Assembly: GCF_001975665.1 (NCBI RefSeq)
Contig: NZ_CP019419.1
Span: 2,587,501-2,651,500, forward strand
Origin: Polaribacter reichenbachii
Lineage (GTDB): Bacteria; Bacteroidota; Bacteroidia; Flavobacteriales; Flavobacteriaceae
Length of the DNA stretch: 64,000 nucleotides
Direction of reading: 5' to 3'
In this document: in pieces, positions 27,623 to 36,200 of the stretch
How positions within the stretch are numbered: the first letter of the stretch is position 1
How the letters are laid out: every line of letters starts with the position of its first letter
Notes under the pieces: model-generated
Databases searched by the model: none
What the model was told of the DNA's origin: nothing
What the model saw: the letters and a program-made list of their open reading frames with translations, nothing else
Position numbers and translations under genes: made by a program

Positions 27623-28732
27623 ATGGAAAAGTTTGATGTTGTTATTGTTGGTGCTGGTACTGCAGGCATAATTTTAGCAAGAGAATTAGGGAAATTTAAA
27701 AAGAAAACTCTAGTTTTAGATAGAAAAAAAGATCTTTTAGAATTCTCTTTTAACACTTTAGGTAGTTTTATAGATTTAGATAAGTTTGGTTTAACTACAA
27801 ATGTTGTTGCTCAAGATATTCATACTGTTTGTTTCCATTCTAATAGTGTAAAAAGAAATTTAAAAACCAATTTATACGTTTTAGATAAGAAAAAAGTACA
27901 CGAAGAAATTATAAATAGTGTAGATAAAAATTACGTAACTTTTTTAACAGGAGTAAATATAAAGAACATCAATAAAGGTGAAAATGGTAATTTTTTGTCT
28001 GTGGTTGATAAAGATAAAAACGAGTATTTAGGAACTGTTTTTGTTGATGCCTCTGGTACAAATGGAATTATCAGTAAAAAGGTAGGTTTAATAGCTAAGA
28101 AAACTCTATTAGCTACAGGTGTTGAATATAATGTAGCTTATAAAGGTGATAAAACTGAACTCCATTTGTTAATGGGTAAAGATTATCAAGGAGGTTATGG
28201 TTGGATTTTTCCTTTAAAAAACAAAAGAGCCATAATTGGTTTTGGTACGTGTGATGATGATATTGTGAAAGATTTAAAAAATCGTTTACATAGAATTTTA
28301 GAATTACCTAAAATTAAGAAATTAGTACAAAAGGATAATGATAACGTAGAAGGAGGTAGTATACCAATAACTCCTGTTTTAGATAAGTTTGTTGTTAATA
28401 ATTTAATTTGTGTTGGTGATTGTGTTTCTCAAGTAAACCCTATTGTTGGTGAAGGTTACAAGTTTATTTTTGAAGCTGCAATTATGGCGAGTAAAGCCAT
28501 TAATAAATCAATAGAAGAAAATAATATTGATATTTTAAAAGATTACGAAACAACTTGGAAAAATAGATTTTTGCTGAATTATCAACGCTCAAAACGTGCG
28601 CAAGAACGCTTTTTTAAATACTCTAAAAATAATTTATTGATGGATTATACTTTATTTATATCCAAATTTATTAGTGATGAAAGATGTGTTAGATCTTTAT
28701 CTGGAGAATATGGTTTAGAAAATGAAGTGTAG
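27623..28732 (+). CDS. FAD-dependent oxidoreductase, geranylgeranyl-reductase-like
   Basis: About 369 residues. The N-terminus FDVVIVGAGTAGIILAREL is a Rossmann dinucleotide fold. VFVDASGTNG and NLICVGDCVSQVNPIVGEGY, the second being the GD flavin motif, place it in the p-hydroxybenzoate hydroxylase/geranylgeranyl reductase superfamily. The substrate is unknown; isoprenoid or polyene reduction is one possibility. I start at the ATG at 27623, 4 codons before the fold; the TTG at 27602 sits in a promoter-like CTACTTTG. Its stop lies three bases from the mazG stop on the other strand. Confidence 0.78.
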   Translation: MEKFDVVIVGAGTAGIILARELGKFKKKTLVLDRKKDLLEFSFNTLGSFIDLDKFGLTTNVVAQDIHTVCFHSNSVKRNLKTNLYVLDKKKVHEEIINSVDKNYVTFLTGVNIKNINKGENGNFLSVVDKDKNEYLGTVFVDASGTNGIISKKVGLIAKKTLLATGVEYNVAYKGDKTELHLLMGKDYQGGYGWIFPLKNKRAIIGFGTCDDDIVKDLKNRLHRILELPKIKKLVQKDNDNVEGGSIPITPVLDKFVVNNLICVGDCVSQVNPIVGEGYKFIFEAAIMASKAINKSIEENNIDILKDYETTWKNRFLLNYQRSKRAQERFFKYSKNNLLMDYTLFISKFISDERCVRSLSGEYGLENEV

Positions 28733-28735
28733 ATT

Positions 28736-29515
28736 TTAAGAAAAATACTTTTTACTTTCATTCCAATACACATCCATTTCAGTTAAAGACATATCAGCAA
28801 GATTTTTACCTTCTTTTTTGGCTGCTTTTTCTAAATATTGAAAACGATTGATAAACTTTTTATTGGTTTTTTCTAATGCGTTTTCAGGATTTACATCAAT
28901 AAAACGAGCATAGTTAATCATAGAAAATAAAACATCTCCAAATTCTTTTTCGATGTTTTCTTTATGGCCTGCTTTAATTTCATCATTTAGTTCAGTAAGT
29001 TCTTCTTGAACTTTTTCCCAAACTTGCTCAGGTTTTTCCCAATCAAAACCAACTCCAGCAACTTTATCTTGAATTCTATTGGCTTTTACAACTGCAGGTA
29101 AACTTTTTGGTACACCTTCTAAAACAGATGTATTGCCTTCTTTTAGCTTTAGTTGTTCCCAATTGCGTTTAACATCTTCTTCGTTTTCAACTTTTACATC
29201 CCCATAAACATGAGGATGTCTGTCAATTAATTTATCAGAAATTGCATTGGCAACATCAGCAATATCAAAAGCTTTTTTTTCGCTACCGATTTTGGCATAA
29301 AAAACAATGTGCAACAAAACATCACCTAATTCTTTTTTAATTTCAGGCAAGTCATTATCAAGAATAGCATCTGCTAATTCGTAAGTTTCTTCTATGGTTA
29401 AATGACGTAAACTTTCTAAAGTTTGTTTTTTATCCCAAGGACATTTTTCACGAAGTTCGTCCATAATATCTAACAGACGATTAAATGCAGCAAGTTGTTC
29501 TTTTCTTGAATTCAT
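28736..29515 (-). CDS. mazG: Nucleoside triphosphate pyrophosphohydrolase MazG
   Basis: Hydrolyses NTPs to NMP and PPi, a house-cleaning activity. 259 residues with two MazG domains. The first starts with LREKCPWDKKQTLESLRHLT and has EETYELADAI and the EIKKELGDVLLHIVF metal-binding block. The second repeats EELTELNDEI and EFGDVLFSMINYA. It is the last gene of the def-DUF5606-mazG set (75-base gap). The length matches enterobacterial MazG. Confidence 0.94.
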   Translation of the reverse strand: MNSRKEQLAAFNRLLDIMDELREKCPWDKKQTLESLRHLTIEETYELADAILDNDLPEIKKELGDVLLHIVFYAKIGSEKKAFDIADVANAISDKLIDRHPHVYGDVKVENEEDVKRNWEQLKLKEGNTSVLEGVPKSLPAVVKANRIQDKVAGVGFDWEKPEQVWEKVQEELTELNDEIKAGHKENIEKEFGDVLFSMINYARFIDVNPENALEKTNKKFINRFQYLEKAAKKEGKNLADMSLTEMDVYWNESKKYFS

Positions 29516-29590
29516 TGATTTTTTAAAAGTTGTAAAACATCAGAAAAACAAATTTCTAAAAATGTTTATGCGAAACAAACTGAAAGTTGC

Positions 29591-30013
29591 TTATTCTTCT
29601 TCGTCAGTAGAAACTTCATCGACAGCTACAGTAGCAAAATCAAAACCAGCATCAACCAATAAATTATACCACTGAATTACTTTTTTAATGTTAGAAGTAT
29701 AAACTCTCTCATCATCGTAATTTGGTAAAACTTCGGCAAAAAATGCGGTTAATTTATTACCACTTTCTTTGTGAGAAATTGCTTTTTTACCTCCTGTTTT
29801 TTCTGATATTGCTTTAAAAACATCTAACAAAGGCATGTCTTCTTCGTAAGTATAAATGGCAATGTTTTCTAACAAACTTACATTTTGAGTAGCGTTTATT
29901 GCTAAACGTTTATTGTCTGTTAAGTTTTCTGCAATAATTGCATTTTTAGATTGAGATATTACTTGAAATAATCCTGGTTTACCAGTAACTGATATAATTT
30001 TACTAAACTCCAT
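29591..30013 (-). CDS. DUF5606 domain protein
   Basis: A 140-residue protein starting MEFSKIISVTGKPGLFQVIS, typical of DUF5606, which in flavobacteria lies between def and mazG. The N-terminal half looks like a small beta-barrel; the C-terminal half is helical (TSNIKKVIQWYNLLVDAG). No signal peptide. Function is unknown; the constant position next to def suggests a translation- or growth-linked role, which is inference. It starts 27 bases after def. Confidence 0.85.
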   Translation of the reverse strand: MEFSKIISVTGKPGLFQVISQSKNAIIAENLTDNKRLAINATQNVSLLENIAIYTYEEDMPLLDVFKAISEKTGGKKAISHKESGNKLTAFFAEVLPNYDDERVYTSNIKKVIQWYNLLVDAGFDFATVAVDEVSTDEEE

Positions 30014-30040
30014 TTGTATATTTTTTGTCTTTATTTAAGA

Positions 30041-30631
30041 CTATTTACCTTTTTTTAAATTTGGGAAACGCATTCTGTAATCTGCATTTATTTTCCCCTT
30101 AGAAATGTTTTCTAATTTCTTTTTTATCAATCTTTTTTTAAGTGATGATAACTTATCTGTGAATAAAATACCTTCTATATGATCGTATTCGTGCTGAAAA
30201 ACTCTAGCAGCTAATCCGTCTAAAACTTCTGTATGTGTTTTAAAGTCTTCATCTTGATATTCTATAGTAACTTTTGGTTGACGATAAACATCTTGACGAA
30301 CATCAGGTATGCTTAAACAACCTTCGTTAAAAGCCCATTCATCACCTTCTTCTTCTAAAATTTGAGCATTTATAAACACTTTATTAAATGTTTTTAAAAC
30401 AGCTCTATCTTCATCACTTAAATCTTCATCTTCAGCAAAAGGAGAAGCATCTATGATAAATAAACGAATAGCTTTACCAATTTGAGGTGCAGCTAAACCA
30501 ACACCAGAAGCATTGTACATTGTCTCTTTCATATTGCTAATTAATTCCTTTAAATTAGGGTAATCAGCAGTTATTTCTGTGCATTCTTTACGAAGAACTG
30601 GGTCTCCATAAGCTACAATTGGTAAAATCAT
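30041..30631 (-). CDS. def: Peptide deformylase
   Basis: Removes the formyl group from the N-terminal methionine of new proteins. The 196-residue metalloenzyme carries all three motifs: GVGLAAPQIG near 43-52, EGCLSIP with the metal Cys, and QHEYDHIEGILF with the two metal histidines and the catalytic Glu. It is the first gene of a three-gene set with DUF5606 and mazG, expressed from its own promoter just upstream. Confidence 0.96.
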   Translation of the reverse strand: MILPIVAYGDPVLRKECTEITADYPNLKELISNMKETMYNASGVGLAAPQIGKAIRLFIIDASPFAEDEDLSDEDRAVLKTFNKVFINAQILEEEGDEWAFNEGCLSIPDVRQDVYRQPKVTIEYQDEDFKTHTEVLDGLAARVFQHEYDHIEGILFTDKLSSLKKRLIKKKLENISKGKINADYRMRFPNLKKGK

Positions 30632-30651
30632 TTTGTGTTTTTTATAGTTTG

Positions 30652-30684
30652 CAAAAGTACAATTTAGATATTCGTAATCCCAAA
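30652..30684 (-). promoter_or_regulatory. def promoter
   Basis: On the minus strand TTTG (30684-30681), a 21-bp spacer and TACTTTTG (30659-30652) fit the consensus. The leader to the def ATG is about 15 bases. Confidence 0.7.
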
Positions 30685-30712
30685 TTTTACTTTCATAAAT
30701 TCATCTTAATAA

Positions 30713-31123
30713 TTATTGATTGTATAAATACGATTGTAATATAATGGTTGCACTTATTTCATCAACTAAAGCTTTGTTTTTACGTTGTTTTTTCTTTAAA
30801 CCACCATCAATCATTGTTTGAAAAGCCATTTTAGAAGTAAAACGTTCATCAACTCTTTTTACAGGAATTTTAGGAATTTGCTTGGATAATTTCTCTAAAA
30901 AAGGAAGTATTAAAGCTTCACTTTCGCTATCAGAATTATTCATTTGTTTGGGTTTGCCTACTAAAAAAAGTTCTACTTTTTCTTTTGATATATAGTCTTT
31001 TAAAAAAGTAAAAAGCTCAGTAGTATTTACAGTAGTTAAACCAGATGCAATAATTTGTAATTGATCTGTAACTGCTATTCCTGTTCTTATTTTTCCATAA
31101 TCGATGGCTAAAATTCTTCCCAA
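30713..31123 (-). CDS. ruvX: Putative pre-16S rRNA nuclease / Holliday junction resolvase RuvX
   Basis: A YqgF/RuvX RNase H-fold protein that trims 16S rRNA precursor ends. From the TTG at 31123 it is 136 residues, the normal length, starting GRILAIDYGKIRTGIAVTD; VGKPKQMNNSDSESEA and KRVDERFTSKMAFQ are the other family motifs, with conserved acidic residues in IDYG and VDERFTS. A longer frame starting at 31228 would add a hydrophobic stretch not found in the family and would cross the -7 box at 31148-31141, so TTG is preferred. Confidence 0.9.
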   Translation of the reverse strand: MGRILAIDYGKIRTGIAVTDQLQIIASGLTTVNTTELFTFLKDYISKEKVELFLVGKPKQMNNSDSESEALILPFLEKLSKQIPKIPVKRVDERFTSKMAFQTMIDGGLKKKQRKNKALVDEISATIILQSYLYNQ

Positions 31124-31140
31124 ATGATATACTTTTTTTG

Positions 31141-31148
31141 CAAAAATA
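31141..31148 (-). promoter_or_regulatory. ruvX -7 promoter box
   Basis: On the minus strand TATTTTTG fits TAnnTTTG. It places transcription start about a dozen bases before the TTG start codon at 31123 and so settles the start of ruvX. Confidence 0.6.
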
Positions 31149-31283
31149 AAGTTTAAACTTTTAATAATATAGATTAATGCAAATAAAATCAATAAGTTAA
31201 AATAAAGTGAGTTTTGTATTTTAAACAAACCATTTATATCTGTTTAAAAAACGTATATTCGCTTAGTTTTTTAGCAATCAAAT

Positions 31284-31291
31284 TATATTTG
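31284..31291 (+). promoter_or_regulatory. dapD -7 promoter box
   Basis: TATATTTG fits TAnnTTTG, 19 bases before the dapD ATG. No TTG at the usual -33 distance. Confidence 0.55.
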
Positions 31292-31310
31292 CAAAAATTA
31301 ATTTATTAAG

Positions 31311-32126
31311 ATGGAAGATATTAGAAAAATTATAGAAGCTGCCTGGGAAAATCGTGATTTATTACAAGAACAAAACACAATAGATACCATTAGAAAAGTT
31401 GTTGATTTATTAGATAAAGGAGAATTAAGGGTTGCAGAACCAATAGAAGAAGGTTGGCAAGTAAATGAATGGGTAAAAAAAGCGGTTGTTTTATATTTCC
31501 CAATTCAAAAAATGGAAACTTTAGAGGCTGGTATTTTTGAATATCATGATAAAATCCCTTTAAAGAAAAACTTTGCAGAAAGGGGAATTAGAGTAGTGCC
31601 AAATGCGGTTGCAAGACATGGAGCATACATTTCTCCAGGTACAATTTTAATGCCTAGTTATGTAAATATTGGTGCACACGTAGATGAAGGAACAATGGTT
31701 GATACTTGGGCTACAGTAGGTTCTTGTGCGCAAATTGGTAAAAATGTACATTTATCTGGTGGTGTTGGTATTGGTGGAGTTTTAGAACCTTTACAAGCAG
31801 CCCCAGTAATTATAGAAGATGGCGCTTTTATAGGCTCTAGATGTATAGTTGTAGAAGGTGTTAGAGTAGAAAAAGAAGCTGTTTTAGGTGCAAATGTTGT
31901 ATTAACAATGAGTACTAAAATTATAGATGTTACAGGTAATGAGCCAGTTGAAACAAAAGGTGTTGTGCCAGCAAGATCTGTTGTAATTCCAGGAAGTTAT
32001 ACTAAGAAATTTGCTGCTGGAGAATACAATGTACCTTGTGCATTAATTATCGGAAAAAGAAAAGAAAGTACCAACAAAAAAACCTCTTTAAATGATGCAC
32101 TTCGTGAGTATGATGTTGCTGTTTAA
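31311..32126 (+). CDS. dapD: 2,3,4,5-tetrahydropyridine-2,6-dicarboxylate N-succinyltransferase
   Basis: Succinylates tetrahydrodipicolinate in the succinylase branch of diaminopimelate/lysine synthesis. 271 residues: a helical N-terminal domain, then a left-handed beta-helix with hexapeptide repeats (GTILMPSYVNIGAHVDEGTM, then TWATVGSCAQIGKNVHLSGG) and the C-terminal domain with VVPARSVVIPGSY. Length and motifs are normal. A GT2 gene follows 14 bases after its stop and may be co-transcribed. Confidence 0.95.
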   Translation: MEDIRKIIEAAWENRDLLQEQNTIDTIRKVVDLLDKGELRVAEPIEEGWQVNEWVKKAVVLYFPIQKMETLEAGIFEYHDKIPLKKNFAERGIRVVPNAVARHGAYISPGTILMPSYVNIGAHVDEGTMVDTWATVGSCAQIGKNVHLSGGVGIGGVLEPLQAAPVIIEDGAFIGSRCIVVEGVRVEKEAVLGANVVLTMSTKIIDVTGNEPVETKGVVPARSVVIPGSYTKKFAAGEYNVPCALIIGKRKESTNKKTSLNDALREYDVAV

Positions 32127-32140
32127 AGATTAAGAATTCT

Positions 32141-32896
32141 ATGACTAAGATTACTGCTATTATTCCTACTTTAAATGAAGAAATTCATATAGAAGAAGCT
32201 ATAAAATCTGTAAATTTTGCTGATGAAATTATTGTAATAGATTCATATAGTACAGATAAAACAGTAGTTTTAGCTGAAAAGCATAATGTAAAAATCATCA
32301 AACGAAAGTTTGATGATTTTTCTTCTCAAAAAAACTTTGCAATTGATCAAGCTCAACATCCTTGGATTTATATTCTCGATGCAGACGAAAGAGTAACTCC
32401 ACAAGTTCGAACAGAAATTTTAAATGCTGTTGAGAACCCAAAGGATAAAGTTGGTTTTTACGTTAGAAGAAGTTTTTATTTTGTTGGAAAAAAAATTAAA
32501 TATTCTGGATGGCAGAGAGATAAAGTCGTTCGCTTGTTTTTAAAAGAGTATTGTAGGTATAAAGGTATTGTTCATGAAACAATTAAAACCAATGGTGAAT
32601 TAGGTTTTTTAAAAGGTAAAATCGAACATTATGGTTATAGAAGTTATAATCATTCAATAGAGAAAATTCATCATTATGCTTTTCTAAAAGCAACAGATTT
32701 ACACAGACAAGGCAAAAAAGCTGGTTTATATCATATTCTTGTAAAACCACCTGCAAGGTTTATTATCCATTATATTATTAGACTTGGCTTTTTAGACGGT
32801 TTTGAAGGTATTATTTTAGCAAAAACACTAGCATATTCTAGTAGAACTAGATATATAAAATTATGGTTGCTAAATAAAGGAATTAAAGAAAAATAA
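32141..32896 (+). CDS. Family 2 glycosyltransferase, WaaE/KdtX-like
   Basis: 251 residues starting TKITAIIPTLNEEIHIEEAI, with VIDSYSTDKTV and the metal site LDADERVTP, then RRSFYFVGKKIKYSGWQRDK and a C-terminal region of hydrophobic and basic character. This matches the lipopolysaccharide-core beta-glucosyltransferase (WaaE-like) pattern. It probably acts on LPS core or a related surface glycan at the inner membrane. It begins 14 bases after dapD. Confidence 0.85.
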   Translation: MTKITAIIPTLNEEIHIEEAIKSVNFADEIIVIDSYSTDKTVVLAEKHNVKIIKRKFDDFSSQKNFAIDQAQHPWIYILDADERVTPQVRTEILNAVENPKDKVGFYVRRSFYFVGKKIKYSGWQRDKVVRLFLKEYCRYKGIVHETIKTNGELGFLKGKIEHYGYRSYNHSIEKIHHYAFLKATDLHRQGKKAGLYHILVKPPARFIIHYIIRLGFLDGFEGIILAKTLAYSSRTRYIKLWLLNKGIKEK

Positions 32897-33041
32897 TTTT
32901 ACAAGCTGTCAAAAATTTAATCATATGTGCTCAGTTAAAATTTGTTTATGTTAAAAAAAACTATGCTTTTTTTTTAATCACTTAGTAAAGGTTAGTTTTT
33001 GTATTGTTGTTTGCAAAGATTAAAAAATTAGGTGTTTTTTA

Positions 33042-33845
33042 TTATTTGATAATTCCGTTTTCAGCCCATTTGATATTTTCTTTCTTAACTCGTTGTCGAA
33101 TTTTTCTGTTTTTTTCCCAAGTTTCTTTACCATCATAACCTCGTTTATGATCTAAGTGTACGCAAATAGCTTGATGACGAATTTGTTTTCCTGTTAAACC
33201 GTTATTCATCATTCTCTCACCCATTTCACGATCTAAACCACCATAAGACATATCTTCATTAAACCCGTTTACATCTACAATATGTTGTTTAAAAGTAGAG
33301 CTATTTGCTCCATTCCAAGTGGCTTTGGTAGGTGTTATAGTGTCCATCAATATGGCCCAAAAACCTTTTGCACGAAGTTTAATTGATTTGAATGATTTTG
33401 TTTGACCTTGTTGTACAAGCCATTCATAATCAAAAGCATTTTGATTGATGATATCTTCTTGCTTAATTTTTAAACTAACAGGCATAGTTAGTTTATAATA
33501 ACCAGCTGATAAGAAAATATTTTTCTTAGCATATTTTCTGTGTGTTTCAATAAAATCCTCACGAGGCAAACAATCATGATCAGTAAAAATTAAATAGTCA
33601 CATTTTGTTTGTTTAATTGCATCGTTAAGAATTTTGGTTTTTCTAAAACCTAAATCTTCGTGCCAAACATGTTCAATTTTTAATTGAGTAGCGTATTTTT
33701 CAATTAATTTTTTGGTTTCCTCTTTAGATCCATCATCAGCTATAATCAAGGTGAAATCAGTATCCTTTTGAGCTAAATACCCCCAAAATATTTTTTCCAA
33801 CCAAACTGGGTGGTTGTATGTAGTTATAACAACACCAATGTTCAT
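33042..33845 (-). CDS. Family 2 glycosyltransferase
   Basis: 267 residues. GT-A start NIGVVITTYNHPVWLEKIFW, IADDGSKEETKK, FTDHDCLPREDF as the metal motif, then NGANSSTFKQHI, VNGFNEDMSYGGLDREMG, the galactosyltransferase-like C-terminal block with GGLDRE. No membrane segment. It lies 10 bases after the GT11 gene in the same direction, so the two are probably one transcript, adding sugars to the same glycan. Sugar specificity cannot be read from the sequence. Confidence 0.85.
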   Translation of the reverse strand: MNIGVVITTYNHPVWLEKIFWGYLAQKDTDFTLIIADDGSKEETKKLIEKYATQLKIEHVWHEDLGFRKTKILNDAIKQTKCDYLIFTDHDCLPREDFIETHRKYAKKNIFLSAGYYKLTMPVSLKIKQEDIINQNAFDYEWLVQQGQTKSFKSIKLRAKGFWAILMDTITPTKATWNGANSSTFKQHIVDVNGFNEDMSYGGLDREMGERMMNNGLTGKQIRHQAICVHLDHKRGYDGKETWEKNRKIRQRVKKENIKWAENGIIK

Positions 33846-33855
33846 TATTTTAATT

Positions 33856-34659
33856 TTAAAGTTTTATCCAATCATCGCAAATAATATTTGTTTCTTTTGA
33901 AACATACCATTGCTTTGGTGAGATTACTATTTTTTTTGGGTTTTTATTTAGCCAAGCACCCCACCATGAAAAACTACTGTTAGCAGTAATGTTATTATCG
34001 CACAAGCTCATTAAATATATGTCTTCATGAGGTGTGCATTTATGATCAACATAAATGGCGTTTTCAATTTTTAAATTTTCCTTTGTCCAAGAAATATCAT
34101 CTGAGAAAATAAAAAAAGTGGTTTGTTTTTCTTTTGAAAGAATGAATTCTACAGCCCTTTTGTAATAAGCCAAATCACATACTCCATGAATGGTGTGGTT
34201 TTTTGAATTACTCACATAATCTCCACGTCTAACATGTAAGGAACAATTGGGTGTTGTATCTTTTATTTGCTTAGAAAAAACCTCTGTTGAATCAGCATTT
34301 TTTCCAGATTTCTGAAATTGCTCCAATAAGATTTCTCTAGTTTCTTTAAAATATTTTTCGGTTTGAAAATACCCTTTTACAAATTCATTTCCTTTTAAAT
34401 TGATTAAATCATTATTAAAAAGTAAACTCTTTTCTTTTACATTTTTTTTAATTTTTACGAGAGATAAAAACGTTGGAATAATACCAGCAACTTTTAAATC
34501 AATATTGTATTTATCAAGTTGATAGCCTCCATGTAATTTATAAGTTTTGAATTTAGAAATATCAATTTTTACATCAAAACCCTTTTGCTGAAGCGATTTT
34601 GCATACGCATATTGAAACATTTGATTTCCTAACCCACCAACAATTCTAACAATAATCAT
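33856..34659 (-). CDS. Alpha-1,2-fucosyltransferase-like enzyme (GT11)
   Basis: 267 residues with the GT11 blocks: VRIVGGLGNQMFQYAYAKSL at the start, SLHVRRGDYVSN (GDP-fucose-binding HxRRGDY), FFIFSDDISW and ANSSFSWWGAWLN. These motifs are diagnostic of alpha-1,2-fucosyltransferases/galactoside transferases using GDP-fucose. It most likely decorates a surface polysaccharide. It leads a two-gene operon with the downstream GT2 and has a -7 box upstream. No GDP-fucose synthesis genes are in the window. Confidence 0.9.
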   Translation of the reverse strand: MIIVRIVGGLGNQMFQYAYAKSLQQKGFDVKIDISKFKTYKLHGGYQLDKYNIDLKVAGIIPTFLSLVKIKKNVKEKSLLFNNDLINLKGNEFVKGYFQTEKYFKETREILLEQFQKSGKNADSTEVFSKQIKDTTPNCSLHVRRGDYVSNSKNHTIHGVCDLAYYKRAVEFILSKEKQTTFFIFSDDISWTKENLKIENAIYVDHKCTPHEDIYLMSLCDNNITANSSFSWWGAWLNKNPKKIVISPKQWYVSKETNIICDDWIKL

Positions 34660-34690
34660 TTAAATACTAATTTTGTAAATCTTAAGAAAA

Positions 34691-34698
34691 CAAAAGTA
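34691..34698 (-). promoter_or_regulatory. GT11 gene -7 promoter box
   Basis: On the minus strand TACTTTTG fits TAnnTTTG, 31 bases before the GT11 ATG. It faces away from the cca -7 box. Confidence 0.45.
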
Positions 34699-34754
34699 CA
34701 AATGTTATCACGATATTCTTTTATCAATTATAGGTTTAAAAGGATAGAAAATTA

Positions 34755-34762
34755 TAAATTTG
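34755..34762 (+). promoter_or_regulatory. cca -7 promoter box
   Basis: TAAATTTG fits TAnnTTTG, 16 bases before the cca ATG. Confidence 0.5.
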
Positions 34763-34778
34763 CCTCACTTTTAGAAAT

Positions 34779-36194
34779 ATGAAGTATACAGAAGCAATTT
34801 CATCAGAAATATTTAGTGTAATCTCTAAAGCATCCAAAGAATTAAATGTAGATTCTTATGTGATTGGAGGTTTTGTGCGCGATTTTTTTCTGAAAAGAGG
34901 AACAGCAAAAGACATAGATGTTGTTGCTGTAGGTAGTGGAATCGATTTGGCATTACAAGTGTCTAAACTTTTACCCAACAAACCAAAAGTACAGGTTTTT
35001 AAAACGTATGGCACAGCAATGTTGCGTTTTAAAGAGGTAGAAATTGAGTTTGTTGGTGCAAGAAAAGAATCTTACACTGAAGATAGTAGAAATCCAGAAG
35101 TTACAGCAGGGACTTTAAAAGACGACCAAAATAGACGAGATTTTACCATAAATGCGTTAGCTTTAAGTTTAAATGATAACAATTTTGGTGAACTTTTAGA
35201 TCCTTTTAATGGAATTCTAGATTTAGAAAACAAAATAATTCGAACACCTTTAGATCCTGATATTACCTATTCTGATGATCCTTTAAGAATGATGAGAGCA
35301 ATTCGTTTTGCTACACAATTAAATTTTGAAATAGAATCAGAATCTCTTGAAGCTATTGGTAAAAACTCGCAAAGACTTAAAATAATTACAAGAGAAAGAA
35401 TAGTTGATGAATTGAATAGAATTTTATCATCGCCAAAACCTTCTATAGGATTTTTATTGTTAGAAAAAACAAAACTGTTGCCACAAATTTTACCAGAAAT
35501 TGTTGCTTTAAAAGGAGTAGAAGAGGTTGAAGGGCAAATGCATAAAGATAATTTTTATCATACATTCGAAGTTGTAGATAATATTGCAGAACACACAGAA
35601 GATGTTTGGTTAAGATGGTCTGCTTTATTACACGATATTGGAAAAGCACCCACAAAAAGATTTTCTAAGAAAGTAGGTTGGACATTTCATTCTCACGAAT
35701 TTGTAGGTTCTAAAATGGTATATAAAATCTTTAAAAGGTTAAAAATGCCATTAAATAACAAGATGAAGTTTGTTCAAAAAATGGTGTTATTAAGTTCAAG
35801 ACCCATTGTTTTAGCTTCGGATGTTAATGATTCTGCTGTAAGACGTTTGGTTTTTGATGCTGGTGATGATATTAACTCGTTAATGACACTTTGTGAAGCA
35901 GATATTACCACTAAAAATCCAAGAAAATTTAAACGTTATCATAAAAACTTTGAATTGGTAAGAACCAAAATTAAAGAAGTAGAAGAGCGTGATAGAGTTC
36001 GTAATTTTCAACCACCAGTTACTGGAGAAGAAATTATGGAAGCTTTTAATTTAAAACCTTGTAGAGAAATTGGACAAATTAAAGAAGCGATTAAAGAAGC
36101 TATTTTAGATGGTAAAATTCCTAATGAGCACAAAGCTTCTTACGATTTTATGATAGAAAAAGGGAAATCTTTAGGTTTAACAACCTTTCAATAA
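34779..36194 (+). CDS. cca: CCA tRNA nucleotidyltransferase with HD domain
   Basis: Adds or repairs the 3' CCA of tRNAs. 471 residues: a nucleotidyltransferase head with YVIGGFVRDFFLKRGTAKDI and the catalytic DIDVV, DDQNRRDFTINALALS, the DDPLRMMRAIRFATQL motif, and an HD phosphohydrolase-like domain (HTFEVVDNIAEHTEDVWLRW, then SALLHDIGKAPTK). The tail resembles other flavobacterial CCA enzymes. A DUF1647-like gene follows 6 bases after it. Confidence 0.93.
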   Translation: MKYTEAISSEIFSVISKASKELNVDSYVIGGFVRDFFLKRGTAKDIDVVAVGSGIDLALQVSKLLPNKPKVQVFKTYGTAMLRFKEVEIEFVGARKESYTEDSRNPEVTAGTLKDDQNRRDFTINALALSLNDNNFGELLDPFNGILDLENKIIRTPLDPDITYSDDPLRMMRAIRFATQLNFEIESESLEAIGKNSQRLKIITRERIVDELNRILSSPKPSIGFLLLEKTKLLPQILPEIVALKGVEEVEGQMHKDNFYHTFEVVDNIAEHTEDVWLRWSALLHDIGKAPTKRFSKKVGWTFHSHEFVGSKMVYKIFKRLKMPLNNKMKFVQKMVLLSSRPIVLASDVNDSAVRRLVFDAGDDINSLMTLCEADITTKNPRKFKRYHKNFELVRTKIKEVEERDRVRNFQPPVTGEEIMEAFNLKPCREIGQIKEAIKEAILDGKIPNEHKASYDFMIEKGKSLGLTTFQ

Positions 36195-36200
36195 AAGCTT

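Noticed and set aside
31124..31228. N-terminal extension of ruvX with a hydrophobic segment
   Set aside because: The family starts at the GRILAIDYG block, and a -7 promoter box lies inside the extension, so it is not translated.
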